Positions 16,545 to 25,341 of a stretch of 42,868 nucleotides of DNA are shown in pieces. Made by a program: the position numbers and the translations under genes. The notes beneath the pieces are model-generated. The model made no database searches. It saw only the letters and a list, made by a program, of their open reading frames with translations, and was not told the DNA's origin. The stretch spans positions 1 to 42,868 of the forward strand of contig JAFGDU010000178.1 of assembly GCA_016931915.1 (NCBI GenBank). Reading direction: 5' to 3'. The DNA comes from Actinomycetota bacterium (lineage in GTDB: Bacteria > Actinomycetota > Geothermincolia > Geothermincolales > RBG-13-55-18). The first letter of the stretch is position 1. Every line of letters begins with the position of its first letter.

Positions 16545-18185
16545 TCAGCCGACCACCTTGAGGTCCGGCGCATCTTCCTGGCCCAGTCGCCGCCGCAGGG
16601 CCGCGCCTACGAATTCTCTGAACAGCGGGTGCGGGCGGTTCGGGCGCGACTTGAACTCCGGGTGAAACTGTCCCGCGATGAACCATGGATGGTCCTCACG
16701 CTCGACGATCTCCACCAGCCTGCCATCGGGAGAGAGGCCCGAGAATACCAGCCCCGCTTCCTGCAGAACGGTGCGGTAATGATTGTTCACCTCGAAACGG
16801 TGACGGTGGCGTTCGTATATGACCTCCTCGCCATAGCACTTGAAAGCCAGTGAGTTCTCGTCCAGCTTACATGGATACAACCCCAGGCGCATGGTCCCCC
16901 CCATCTCGTCGACATCCCGCTGGCTGGGGAGAAGGTCGATCACCGGATCGGGTGTCGCCGGGTCGAACTCCGAGCTGTTGGCCTTGGCGAGACCGCAGAG
17001 ATTGCGCGCTGCCTCTATGACCGCGCACTGCAATCCCAGGCAGATTCCGAGGAAGGGCACGCCGTTCTCGCGCGCGTAGCGGACCGCCTCCACTTTACCG
17101 TCGACACCCCGCACCCCGAAGCCGCCGGGGATCAGGATACCGTCCATGCCGGCAAGCAGTTGTGCCGCATTGTCCGGAGTGATGTCATCCGACGTCACCC
17201 ACTCTATGTCCACATCCGTGGAGTGGGCGAAACCCCCGTGTTTCAGGCTCTCGATGATGGAGAGGTATGCATCTATAAGATCCACGTACTTGCCGACTAC
17301 GGCGATGGTCACCTGGTGCTGCACGGACTTTATCCTCCGCACCATCTCCTCCCACTCGGAGAGGTCCTCCTCGTGACCCTCCAGGCCCAGGTGCCGGGCG
17401 ACGAAATCCCCCAGGCCTTCGGCATGGAGGAGCAGCGGTACCTCGTAGATGCAGTCGGCGGTCTGGGCGGATACCACGGCGTCTATATCTATATCGCAGA
17501 GGAGCGATATCTTGTCCTTGAGATCGATACCAATCGGCTTCTTGGAGCGGCAGACTATGGCGTCAGGCTGGATACCCATGGAGCGCAGCTCCTTCACGCT
17601 GTGCTGGGTGGGCTTGGTCTTCATCTCCTTGGTCGTCTCCAGGAAGGGAACGAGGCTTACGTGGATATACATCACGTTCTCCGGGCCGACATCCTTCTTG
17701 AACTGCCGGATGGCCTCCAGGTACGGTAGGCTCTCTATGTCGCCCACCGTACCCCCTATCTCGGTTATGACCACGTCCACCTCGCTGGTTCGGGTGAGGC
17801 GCAGGATGCGTTCCTTTATCTCGTTGGTGACGTGGGGGATGACCTGCACGGTACCGCCCAGGAACTCGCCCTTGCGCTCGCGCGTGATAATGGACCAGTA
17901 GACGCTGCCGGTGGTTACGTTGTTCTCCCTGCCCAGATGCTCGTCCACGAAACGCTCGTAGTGTCCCAGGTCGAGGTCGGTCTCGGTGCCGTCATCGGTC
18001 ACGAAAACCTCTCCGTGCTGGAAGGGGTTCATGGTACCGGGATCGACGTTTATATATGGGTCCATCTTCTGCATGGTAACCCTGAGACCGCGCGCCTTGA
18101 GCAGGCGCCCGATGGACGCCGCGGTGATCCCCTTTCCGAGCGAAGAAGCTACGCCCCCCGTCACGAAGATATATTTCACCGGCAT
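16545..18185 (-). CDS. pyrG: CTP synthase
   Basis: Makes CTP from UTP, ATP and glutamine. The 546-residue protein has the amidoligase domain first ([40 protein letters not shown]) and the glutamine amidotransferase domain second, with the nucleophile Cys in GICLGLQCA and the His-Glu pair in QFHPEFKS. I use the ATG at 18185, which has GGGGAGG six bases upstream and gives the family start [11 protein letters not shown]; the frame is open to 18209. Upstream lie a promoter and a leader terminator, which suggests attenuation. A weak hairpin with CGCTCG arms sits at the end of the gene. Confidence 0.97.
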   Translation of the reverse strand: MPVKYIFVTGGVASSLGKGITAASIGRLLKARGLRVTMQKMDPYINVDPGTMNPFQHGEVFVTDDGTETDLDLGHYERFVDEHLGRENNVTTGSVYWSIITRERKGEFLGGTVQVIPHVTNEIKERILRLTRTSEVDVVITEIGGTVGDIESLPYLEAIRQFKKDVGPENVMYIHVSLVPFLETTKEMKTKPTQHSVKELRSMGIQPDAIVCRSKKPIGIDLKDKISLLCDIDIDAVVSAQTADCIYEVPLLLHAEGLGDFVARHLGLEGHEEDLSEWEEMVRRIKSVQHQVTIAVVGKYVDLIDAYLSIIESLKHGGFAHSTDVDIEWVTSDDITPDNAAQLLAGMDGILIPGGFGVRGVDGKVEAVRYARENGVPFLGICLGLQCAVIEAARNLCGLAKANSSEFDPATPDPVIDLLPSQRDVDEMGGTMRLGLYPCKLDENSLAFKCYGEEVIYERHRHRFEVNNHYRTVLQEAGLVFSGLSPDGRLVEIVEREDHPWFIAGQFHPEFKSRPNRPHPLFREFVGAALRRRLGQEDAPDLKVVG

Positions 18186-18228
18186 CTCTGACCTCCCCAT
18201 CGTATTCACGCCTTAAAGCCTTACTCTC

Positions 18229-18268
18229 TAAAAAGAGACGGAATCCCTACTCATGTCAGGGATTCCGT
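18229..18268 (-). terminator. Intrinsic terminator in the pyrG leader
   Basis: Arms ACGGAATCCCT (18268-18258) and AGGGATTCCGT (18248-18238) on the minus strand, 11 perfect pairs with a nine-base loop, then CTCTTTTTAG. It lies between the HAMP gene and pyrG. It could end the HAMP transcript, or attenuate a transcript from the promoter at 18353-18382. Confidence 0.85.
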
Positions 18269-18352
18269 TATTCTGCTTTTGCGGGATTCATCCGGCCTAT
18301 CTATAGCCGGTCACCTCCCGTTCTCCTCATGCTCCTTCAACCACCGTCCTTC

Positions 18353-18382
18353 AGTATAGCCCAAGGCCTACCCGGCCTACAA
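18353..18382 (-). promoter_or_regulatory. Sigma-A-type promoter for pyrG
   Basis: TTGTAG at 18382-18377, an 18-base spacer and TATACT at 18358-18353 on the minus strand. It starts four bases after the HAMP gene stop codon. Transcription would begin near 18346, giving a ~160-base leader that contains the terminator at 18229-18268. Confidence 0.6.
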
Positions 18383-18385
18383 TGT

Positions 18386-19324
18386 CTATTCATCCCTGGT
18401 GGACCTGGCGATATAAGTGCGAAAGCTCTCGACCATCTCCCTGAAGGCCCGCTCCAGTCCCTCGAACTCACCGCCTTCGTGCACCGTAATCTCCACGTCC
18501 AGGTTGCCCTGCATTACCTCCTCGGCCGTAGCGGCAAGCTCGTCGATGGGCTCGGTGATGCGTTTGCGGATGAGGTAAGAGAGCATGAAGAAGGATATTA
18601 TCGTGACCACCACTATGGATACGACCAGGGTGACCCAGAGCAGTAGGTCGGTCCTGTTCCTCTCCTCGTCGTAAAAACCCTCTATTGCTCCGACCTTGTC
18701 GCCCATGGGCTTGACGAAAACGTATCCGACCTCCGCGCCGGAATCCTGGCTGATAGCCTTGTTGATTATGATGGCGGAGGGCTCGCTCATACCGAGCTCC
18801 GCGAACCCCTCCTGGTGGTAAATATAGGTCTTTCCCTCCTCGATGGCTGCCATGACATAATCCGGTACCTCCCAGTTGTAGATAAGATCCTCATCGCTGG
18901 CCGCTATGACCAATGCCTCCGGGTTCAGCAGCGAGGGGGGCATGACGATGAACACGGACTGAAGCTCGAATACACCGGACTCCACCATCTTTTTCAACTC
19001 TTCTACGATGAATCTCTGGCCTTCAGTGAGCCTCTTGTTCAAGAGAGCGGAGATGAGTTCCTCGGTTGAGGCCCCGGCTATCTTCTCCTCGAATATGGGC
19101 AGAAGCAGCCCGGCAATGTATTCGCTCGCTGACGATATGTTCTCTATCTCGCTCTCTATCATTTTATCGATGCTCTTATCGATAAGCCGGTTCTGCGAGG
19201 AACGAAAAAGCAGCATGGTTGCCAGCCCGAAGGCTATGAAAACCACGATGATCAGGGCCGTGATAAGGAAAAGGATGTTGGATCTTTTTTTCCTGAAGCG
19301 GTCGGATGCTTTCTCGCCTTCCAT
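18386..19324 (-). CDS. Membrane sensor protein with HAMP domain and no output domain
   Basis: A 312-residue protein with a short basic N-terminus, a transmembrane helix at about 17-40, an extracytoplasmic domain of ~185 residues, a second helix at about 225-250, and a HAMP domain (KRITEPIDELAATAEEVMQGN and on to about 305). It ends about seven residues after the last HAMP helix; no kinase, methyl-accepting, GGDEF or phosphatase domain follows. The outer domain resembles the dimeric sensor folds of histidine kinases, but I cannot name a ligand. The ATG at 19324 has GGGAGG eight bases upstream. It is a single-gene unit between pyrG and the metal transporter. Confidence 0.75.
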   Translation of the reverse strand: MEGEKASDRFRKKRSNILFLITALIIVVFIAFGLATMLLFRSSQNRLIDKSIDKMIESEIENISSASEYIAGLLLPIFEEKIAGASTEELISALLNKRLTEGQRFIVEELKKMVESGVFELQSVFIVMPPSLLNPEALVIAASDEDLIYNWEVPDYVMAAIEEGKTYIYHQEGFAELGMSEPSAIIINKAISQDSGAEVGYVFVKPMGDKVGAIEGFYDEERNRTDLLLWVTLVVSIVVVTIISFFMLSYLIRKRITEPIDELAATAEEVMQGNLDVEITVHEGGEFEGLERAFREMVESFRTYIARSTRDE

Positions 19325-19359
19325 ATCAATCACCTCCCTGGCCTGCAACCGTCACACAC

Positions 19360-19388
19360 ATGCATATCCGCGAAACCACGATATGCAT
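19360..19388. promoter_or_regulatory. 9-bp inverted repeat upstream of the HAMP gene
   Basis: ATGCATATC at 19360-19368 and GATATGCAT at 19380-19388 are perfect complements, separated by 11 bases. It lies 36-64 bases upstream of the HAMP gene start, where a dimeric regulator could bind. No regulator can be assigned. Confidence 0.4.
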
Positions 19389-19480
19389 CATCACCATTAT
19401 CTACGCCTTGCAGCGGGATAATCCTTCATTACCGGGTGGTTATTCCTGTTATTCGCCGAGTGGGGCTGTGCACATGCGGC

Positions 19481-19498
19481 GGCCTGCCGTGGCAGGCC
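19481..19498. terminator. Strong GC hairpin downstream of znuB
   Basis: GGCCTGCC and GGCAGGCC pair around a two-base centre. It follows znuB by about 50 bases, with no U-run on either side, so it may slow or protect transcript ends instead of terminating cleanly. The gap 19325-19545 otherwise holds no gene. Confidence 0.4.
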
Positions 19499-19545
19499 TA
19501 TCTCAGGGAGTCAAGCCCGGGGGAACGAATGCCGTTCGGACCGGA

Positions 19546-20370
19546 TCAGACTTTGCGACGCCTGAGACTCCGCATGTAGCCGCGGCGGGGCGAAAAAACC
19601 ATGCTGAGGAGAAAGAAGGCGAACAGCACCAGCACGATGGTGGCTCCCGAGGCCACGTCATACCAGAAGGACAGGTAGAGCCCCATCACCACCGAAGCTA
19701 TCCCGATAACTACCGCCGCCACCAGTACTCCCCGGTAGTTACGCGACAGTTGCGTTCCCGCAGCGCCCGGGACTACCAGCAGGGCTGATACGAGGATTAT
19801 ACCGACCAGCTTTATGGAGATGACGATGGTCAGGGCCATGGTCACCAGCAGCCCGTAGTATACGAACCGCACTGGCAGACCGCTTGCGGTAGCCGTCTCC
19901 TCGTCGAAGGAGACGAAGAGCAACTCCTTGAAGAAGAGGAAGACGAACCCCGACGCCAGTACGCTCAATACCGCTATTATAGCGACGTCGGTCCAGCTCA
20001 AGGCGAGGATACTGCCGAAGAGATAACTCATGAGATCGAGGTTATAAGCGCCGGCTATCCTCACCAGCAGGACCCCGAAAGCCATGGCGGTTGCGAAGAG
20101 TATTCCGATGACCGTGTCCTCGTGTATGCGTCCTTTGCGGCTGAACCAACCGATACCGAGGGCTACCACCGCACAGAAGCCCCCCGCGGAGACCAGGGGA
20201 TCTATACCGGCAGCAAGACCTATGGCCACCCCCCCGAAGGCGGCGTGGGAGATGCCCATGCCCACGAAGGCCAGCCTCCTCACCACCACGAAGAAGGAGA
20301 TGAGAGAACATACCGCGGCCACCATCACCCCCCCGATGAGCGCGCGTTGGGCGAAGCCGTATGCAAGCAC
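19546..20370 (-). CDS. znuB: Zinc/manganese ABC transporter permease
   Basis: Integral-membrane subunit of a cluster 9 metal uptake system, 274 residues with seven to nine predicted helices. Family features are visible: QRALIGGVMVAAVCSLISFFVVVRR at the N-terminus, GMGISHAAFGGVAIG for contact with the ATPase, and the later LVSALLVVPGAAG block. The start is a GTG at 20370 with GGAGG eight bases upstream. It lies four bases after znuC, completing a fur-znuA-znuC-znuB operon. A basic tail follows the last helix. Confidence 0.92.
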   Translation of the reverse strand: MLAYGFAQRALIGGVMVAAVCSLISFFVVVRRLAFVGMGISHAAFGGVAIGLAAGIDPLVSAGGFCAVVALGIGWFSRKGRIHEDTVIGILFATAMAFGVLLVRIAGAYNLDLMSYLFGSILALSWTDVAIIAVLSVLASGFVFLFFKELLFVSFDEETATASGLPVRFVYYGLLVTMALTIVISIKLVGIILVSALLVVPGAAGTQLSRNYRGVLVAAVVIGIASVVMGLYLSFWYDVASGATIVLVLFAFFLLSMVFSPRRGYMRSLRRRKV

Positions 20371-20373
20371 CTT

Positions 20374-21189
20374 CTACTCCTCCCTACGCTCGTGCATGCT
20401 CACGTCCGCCAGGAAGTCGAACTCGCAGCGGTAGGCCTCCTTCAACCTGTCGCTGCCGAGCACCTCCATGGGCTTTCCGTGCAAGTGCATGGCGCGGTTG
20501 ATGCACACAACCTCGTCCGCGAAGCGCGCCAGCACGTTGACGTCATGCGAGACGAAGATCACCGAGAGACCTTGCTCGCTCTTGAGCCTGGCCAGCAGAT
20601 CCATGAAATTTTCCTGGGCCTCGTAGTCCAAGCCGGAGGTGGGTTCATCCAGCAGGAGGATGCGCGTCTCCAGGCATAGCGCCCTAGCCAGGAAGGCCCT
20701 TTTCTGCTGCCCGCCCGAGAGCTCTCCGATAGGCCTCTTCTCCAGCCCCTCCAGGCCCACCGCCTTTATGCTCTCCATCACCGCATCGCGATCGGCATGC
20801 CGCGGGAAGCGCAGCGGCCCGATACAGCAGGTACGCCCCATCATCACCACGTCGTACACGGAAACAGGGAAGAGGGGGTCGAAGAGCACCTGTTGGGGCA
20901 TATAGCCTATGTGGTGCAGCTCGTGCCTGAGTTCCTCCGGGCTCAAGCCCATCACGCGCACCACACCCCGGTCCGGCTTCACCAGCCCCAGGATCACCCT
21001 TATGAGGGTGGTCTTGCCAGCGCCGTTGGGTCCGATAACCCCAAGGAAAATCCCCTCGCCCAGGGAAAAGGTTATCCCCTCCAGGACTCTGTGCCCATCG
21101 AGGCTTGCATATATGTCCTCCAGGACGATGACCTGCCGCGGTCCGTCCGTTGGTACCGTGAAGAACTCGCTGACGCGGCACTTCCTCAT
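20374..21189 (-). CDS. znuC: Zinc/manganese ABC transporter ATP-binding protein
   Basis: Cytosolic ATPase of the metal importer, 271 residues. Walker A is GPNGAGKTT, the signature is LSGGQQKR and Walker B is ILLLDEPTSGLD, followed by the switch histidine in VSHD. The start ATG at 21189 overlaps the stop of znuA (ATGA), and GGAGG lies seven bases upstream inside znuA. The frame is open much further upstream, but that is the shadow of znuA. The first ~18 residues before VIVLEDIYASL are a short non-conserved lead. Confidence 0.93.
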   Translation of the reverse strand: MRKCRVSEFFTVPTDGPRQVIVLEDIYASLDGHRVLEGITFSLGEGIFLGVIGPNGAGKTTLIRVILGLVKPDRGVVRVMGLSPEELRHELHHIGYMPQQVLFDPLFPVSVYDVVMMGRTCCIGPLRFPRHADRDAVMESIKAVGLEGLEKRPIGELSGGQQKRAFLARALCLETRILLLDEPTSGLDYEAQENFMDLLARLKSEQGLSVIFVSHDVNVLARFADEVVCINRAMHLHGKPMEVLGSDRLKEAYRCEFDFLADVSMHERREE

Positions 21190-22148
21190 GCGAGCGCCTC
21201 CACTATGATCGCCAGGTTGCCTCTCATCATCTCCAGGTAGGTATCGCTCGCAGGATCGTCCGGATCTCCCAGGGGGTCCAATATCTCGACCACCACCCCG
21301 CCCCCCGATTCCTCGGCGATGGCCTCTGCGGCCCTGGTGCTGAACTGCGGCTCGGCAAAGACCACCCTGACCCCCTGGGACTCTATCTTTTCCACCAGTT
21401 CGGCGATCTCCCCGGCGGAAGGTTCCTTGCCGGGTTGCTCCTCTATGACCCCCACCTGATCCAGCCCGTAACGGGCGGCAAAATAGGTCCACGAGGAGTG
21501 GAAGGCGATGAACTTCCTGCTGGACAGCGTGGCCATCTCGCCCCTTATCTCAGCATCAAGGTGAGCGAGTTCTTCTTCGTATGCAGCCGCGTTCTCTCGA
21601 TAGATCAAAGCGTTTTGGGGGTCGACCTGTATCAGGGCGTCACGGATCGCCGTTATGATATAGCGAGCGAGGTTCGGATCCAGCCAGACGTGGGGATCGT
21701 ATGCCGCTTCCCCCGCTTCTCCCCCCTGCGCATGAAGGGCCGCCGGTATCAGCTGCGCTACGGGTATCGCATCGCCGGCAGCCACGGTTGCCAGGTCGGG
21801 ATTGCCGGCCTTGGATAAGATCTCCTCGGCCCAGGGCGTAAGGCCTAACCCGACGGTCACCATCACATCCGCATCGGCGAGAAACCTCATCTGTCCCGTT
21901 GTCAACTCGTATGCATGCGGGGATGCTCCCGGCGGCACCAGTATCTCCACCTCTACCATTTCCCCCCCTACCGCCCGGCAGAAATCGGCCATGGGGACGA
22001 TGTCCGCGGCGATCTTCATCCTGCCCGCGCCGCCGGCTTCCTTACCGCAACCCGGTGCCAGTATCAACACCACCATCATCGCGGAGACAACAATGGCGGG
22101 GAGGGTGATGTTCCTCAAGATCTTAATGATATTATTTTTCATTATCAC
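21186..22148 (-). CDS. znuA: Zinc-type metal-binding lipoprotein of the ABC transporter
   Basis: Extracytoplasmic solute-binding protein, 320 residues, with a hydrophobic signal ending in LAPGC (Cys34), a somewhat atypical lipobox. Likely metal ligands are His78 in GASPHAYE, His153 in DPHVWLDP, His217 in AFHSSW and Asp291 in ILDPLG. A histidine at the third position is typical of zinc receptors; manganese receptors such as PsaA have glutamate there. The His-rich loop of many ZnuA proteins is absent. The start is a GTG at 22148 with AGGGGG eight bases upstream; an ATG lies six bases later. It follows fur by 32 bases. Confidence 0.9.
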   Translation of the reverse strand: MIMKNNIIKILRNITLPAIVVSAMMVVLILAPGCGKEAGGAGRMKIAADIVPMADFCRAVGGEMVEVEILVPPGASPHAYELTTGQMRFLADADVMVTVGLGLTPWAEEILSKAGNPDLATVAAGDAIPVAQLIPAALHAQGGEAGEAAYDPHVWLDPNLARYIITAIRDALIQVDPQNALIYRENAAAYEEELAHLDAEIRGEMATLSSRKFIAFHSSWTYFAARYGLDQVGVIEEQPGKEPSAGEIAELVEKIESQGVRVVFAEPQFSTRAAEAIAEESGGGVVVEILDPLGDPDDPASDTYLEMMRGNLAIIVEALA

Positions 22149-22180
22149 CCGCGCAACCCCCTTGCTTCCAATCGCCTCGG

Positions 22181-22615
22181 TCAGCCTTTCCTCTCCCTAT
22201 TCTGCTCCAGGCAATCCGGGCAGTACCCGAAAAGGCTCATACAGTGCGAGGTGACGAGGAAATCGCTGCCATCCCGCACCAGTTCCACGATATCGTCGAT
22301 CATACATGCCTCGAGCAACTCCACTGCGCCACAGGAAAGGCACTCCATGTGGTGATGGTGTTTTCCCGAGTTGAGCTCGTAATATCCGTGTCCTCCCTTG
22401 AGATGCACGGGGAACGCGATTCCCAGATTGCAGAAAAGATCCAGGGTGCGGTAGACGGTGCACAATCCCAGACCGGTGTGCTTCACCACGGCCATGGCGT
22501 GGATGTCCTCGGGGCTCAATGGCTTACCCTCGTTCTCCTCGAGCACATCGTAGATTGCTTCTCTCTGTGCCGTCACGCGGTACCCCCGCGACCGCAGCCT
22601 TTTCCCCACATCCAT
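22181..22615 (-). CDS. Fur-family metalloregulator
   Basis: A 144-residue repressor of the Fur/Zur/PerR family. The N-terminal winged helix contains RGYRVTAQREAIYDVL and the recognition helix region GLCTVYRTLDLF. The dimerisation half has HHHHMECLSCG and a second CxxC in GYCPDC, the structural zinc site, plus histidines for regulatory metal. It is the first gene of the znu operon, so zinc sensing (Zur) is likely by context, although the operator at 22630-22644 matches the Fur consensus. ATG 22615 has AAGGAG six bases upstream; the frame is open to 22645 but that region carries the operator. Confidence 0.9.
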   Translation of the reverse strand: MDVGKRLRSRGYRVTAQREAIYDVLEENEGKPLSPEDIHAMAVVKHTGLGLCTVYRTLDLFCNLGIAFPVHLKGGHGYYELNSGKHHHHMECLSCGAVELLEACMIDDIVELVRDGSDFLVTSHCMSLFGYCPDCLEQNRERKG

Positions 22616-22629
22616 CCCGAGCTCCTTAT

Positions 22630-22644
22630 TGATAAATATTATCA
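22630..22644. promoter_or_regulatory. Fur-type operator (7-1-7 box)
   Basis: TGATAAATATTATCA matches the Bacillus Fur consensus TGATAATNATTATCA at every fixed position but one. It lies 15 bases before the fur-family start codon, just after the predicted transcription start, so a bound repressor would block the regulator and the transporter genes together. Confidence 0.8.
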
Positions 22645-22656
22645 TTTAATACTCAG

Positions 22657-22684
22657 ATCATATCAGGTATACAACGTGGGACAA
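22657..22684 (-). promoter_or_regulatory. Promoter of the fur-znuACB operon
   Basis: TTGTCC at 22684-22679, a 16-base spacer and TATGAT at 22662-22657 on the minus strand. The predicted start near 22650 places the Fur-type box in the first bases of the transcript. Confidence 0.5.
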
Positions 22685-22754
22685 AGTGCATGGGATTCCG
22701 GTACCTGCCCGCAGGCAATAGGGGGTCAGTTCTGAGCCGGCCGTATCAGCCGCA

Positions 22755-24437
22755 TCATCGCTTTACGGCTGCTTTCATTTTGATCATGGACTGGGCATGC
22801 TTGCGTGCCGTGTTCACGTCCCCGCCCAGCATGCGCACGAGTTCTTCCAGCTGTTCCTTCCCCTCAAGCAGTTCTACCTCGGTTACTACGCCCTGCGGGG
22901 CTTCACGTTTGCTTACCGACATGTGTAGGTCGGAGAGCGCCGCTATCTGTGGCAGGTGGGTGATGGAAAAAACCTGATGGTAGCGGGAGATGCGTGATAG
23001 CTTGTCCGCCAGGACATCGGCTGTCGCTCCCCCTATCCCCGCATCAACCTCGTCGAACACCAGGGTTGGCACGTCATCCGCACGTGCCAGGGACAGTTTC
23101 AAGGCCAGCATGATGCGTGACAGTTCGCCCCCCGAGGCTATACGCGCAATGGGGCCGTAGGGCAGCCCCCTTGCGGGTGATACTTCGAATTCGACACGGT
23201 CCATGCCCCCGGGGGTGAATTCATCCAGTCTCTCCATCTCCACCCGTAGATGCATTCCCGCCATGTTCAGCTCGTCCAACTCCCCGTTTACCTCGGCGCT
23301 CAGCTTCCTGGACAGGTCGCGGCGAGAGCCGGTCAGGGCCTCGGCCGACCTGCGCAGCGAGGCCTCCGCCCCATCGACCTGTTTGCGCAGGTCTTCCCTT
23401 AGCGTGTCAAGTACCTCCAGTTCATCCAGGCGCCTGCGGGCGCTTTCCAGGTGCCGGATGATCAGCGATGTCTCCCGTCCGTATTTGCGGGCGAGCTCGG
23501 AGAGTGCGCGCAGACGCATCTCCACGTCCTGCAGGCGTCCGGGCTCGAAGTCAAGTGACTCGGCGTAGGACCGCAGCTCGTAACCGAGATCGGCCAACTG
23601 TTCCTGCATGTCCCGCAGCCTCGAGGACCAGGAAGCGACATCCTCGTCAAGGGAACCGGCTCTGTCCAGCGAGGCACCCGCCATTCCCAGCATGCCAAGC
23701 GCCCCCTCGCCTCCGTCCTCGCCTGCTACCAGGGCATGGGCTTCCCGCGCCGCAGTAAACAGCTCCTCGCGGTTCTGCATGCGCTTCCTCTCCTTGATCA
23801 GTTCCTCCATCTCGCCTTCAACGGGCTTGACCGCCTCGATCTCCCCTATCTGGAACCTCAGCAGGTCGATCTCATGCAGGCGCTCCGCCTCGTCCATGCT
23901 GGCCTTCTCCAGGCTGTCACGCACCTCACGCCATTTCCCGTACAGCTCGCGATAGGATTGCAGCAGCTTTTCGTGTTGCACGGAGCCGTAAGCGTCCAGG
24001 TATCCCAGGTGGCTGGACTGCCGCAGTAAACGCTGATGCTCGTTCTGCCCGTGTATATCCACCAGGTATTCTCCCGTTCGCGACAGGGTTCCTACGGTGC
24101 ACATCTTTCCGTTCGCATAACACCTGCTCTTGCCATCCCCGCTTATAACCCGTCTCAGGACAAGCGTGCCGCCCTCGAGATCCAGGCCTTCTTCCTCTGC
24201 CAGGCCGATCAAGCCCTCGTTTCCTTCGATATCGAAGGACGCCTCCAGCTCGAGCCTTGCGGAACCCGTGCGCAGCAGGCCGCTGTCGCCCCGTCCACCC
24301 AGGAGCAGTCCCAGGGCTTCCACCAGCACCGTCTTCCCCGCGCCGGTCTCGCCGGTCAAAACGTTGAGGCCGGAGCCGAAATCGAGCTTGGCCTCTTCTA
24401 TCAGTGCCAGGTTTCGCACGTGCAGTTCTCTGAGCAT
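22755..24437 (-). CDS. recN: DNA repair protein RecN
   Basis: SMC-like ATPase acting early in double-strand break repair, 560 residues. Walker A is GETGAGKT at residues 29-36 in a classic N-terminus (LRELHVRNLALIEEA). Two long coiled-coil regions flank the centre, and the C-terminal lobe has the ABC signature region ASGGELSRIMLALKL and Walker B LVFDEVDAGIGG. Length is normal for the family. The ATG at 24437 lies 31 bases after nadK. It is the last gene of the xseB-dxs-tlyA-nadK-recN operon; argR, often found before recN, is absent. Confidence 0.95.
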   Translation of the reverse strand: MLRELHVRNLALIEEAKLDFGSGLNVLTGETGAGKTVLVEALGLLLGGRGDSGLLRTGSARLELEASFDIEGNEGLIGLAEEEGLDLEGGTLVLRRVISGDGKSRCYANGKMCTVGTLSRTGEYLVDIHGQNEHQRLLRQSSHLGYLDAYGSVQHEKLLQSYRELYGKWREVRDSLEKASMDEAERLHEIDLLRFQIGEIEAVKPVEGEMEELIKERKRMQNREELFTAAREAHALVAGEDGGEGALGMLGMAGASLDRAGSLDEDVASWSSRLRDMQEQLADLGYELRSYAESLDFEPGRLQDVEMRLRALSELARKYGRETSLIIRHLESARRRLDELEVLDTLREDLRKQVDGAEASLRRSAEALTGSRRDLSRKLSAEVNGELDELNMAGMHLRVEMERLDEFTPGGMDRVEFEVSPARGLPYGPIARIASGGELSRIMLALKLSLARADDVPTLVFDEVDAGIGGATADVLADKLSRISRYHQVFSITHLPQIAALSDLHMSVSKREAPQGVVTEVELLEGKEQLEELVRMLGGDVNTARKHAQSMIKMKAAVKR

Positions 24438-24468
24438 GCCATACCTCGATTAAACGTTCTCCGGGTGT

Positions 24469-25341
24469 TTACTTGCCTGATTCTGGAAAATCGAACTTGG
24501 CTCGCAGAAGGCTATAGAAGGAGTAGCTCTCGAGCTTGACCATCTTCAGCCTCTGCTCAGCGCAGCGTATGAGCACCTTGCCTCCGTGTGGAAGCTCCGT
24601 CTCCTCACGACCGTCAAAAGACAGGGTGGGCATCACCTTTTCCCTCACTACCCGCACCTCGATATAGCTGTCGGGGGATATGATTACCGAACGGTCCATG
24701 AGCGAGTGGCTGCATATGGGGGTGATGATTATACAATCCAGCAAAGGGTCGACGATAGGGCCTCCTGCCGAAAGTGAATACGCGGTGGAACCCGTGGGGG
24801 TCGAGAAGATGACTCCGTCGCCGGCGTAGAAATGAAAGTAGTGCCCGTTTATATCCACTTCGAGACGGACCATCCTCTGTAGTTCCCTTTTGCCTACCGC
24901 CACCTCGTTGAGGGCGAAATGCGTCTCCGCCTCACTGCCCTCTGCGAGGGAACACGCCAGGAGCATGCGCTCCTGCAGCAGGTAACGTCCCGCGAGGATC
25001 TCTTCCAGGCCGGGGTACATATGGTCGGCATCCATGGCGGTGAGAAATCCCTTCTTACCCAGGTTTATACCTACCACCGGTGCATCAGCCGCGTAGGCTG
25101 CCCCTGCCGCCCTGAGCATCGCGCCGTCGCCACCTAGAGAAATCACCAATTCCAGGTCGCTGGCGAAGCCATCGCCGTCGCTGCCCCTCTCCGCACATCC
25201 CATGGCTCGTGCATCCTCCCGCAGGATATGCACTTCAACATCCCTGTGCTCCAACCATTCCAGCAACGCGCAAGCCACTTCCAGGGAAGATTTTTTATAG
25301 ATGTTGGGCATGATCCCAACCGTTCTTATCTCGCTTCCCAT
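24469..25341 (-). CDS. nadK: NAD kinase
   Basis: Phosphorylates NAD to NADP. The 290 residues contain the family motif GGDG at 70-73 (SLGGDGAMLRAA), NLGKKGFLT and the NAD-binding block GDGVIFSTPTGSTAYSLSAGGP. These place it among ATP- or polyphosphate-using bacterial NAD kinases of normal length. The ATG at 25341 overlaps the end of tlyA by 16 bases, implying coupled translation. The neighbours tlyA, dxs and recN form the usual cluster around this gene in Gram-positive genomes. Confidence 0.95.
   Translation of the reverse strand: MGSEIRTVGIMPNIYKKSSLEVACALLEWLEHRDVEVHILREDARAMGCAERGSDGDGFASDLELVISLGGDGAMLRAAGAAYAADAPVVGINLGKKGFLTAMDADHMYPGLEEILAGRYLLQERMLLACSLAEGSEAETHFALNEVAVGKRELQRMVRLEVDINGHYFHFYAGDGVIFSTPTGSTAYSLSAGGPIVDPLLDCIIITPICSHSLMDRSVIISPDSYIEVRVVREKVMPTLSFDGREETELPHGGKVLIRCAEQRLKMVKLESYSFYSLLRAKFDFPESGK

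Noticed and set aside
21186..22148. Manganese specificity of the ABC transporter
   Set aside because: The third ligand position is histidine, as in zinc receptors, not the glutamate of manganese receptors. Zinc is favoured, though not proven.
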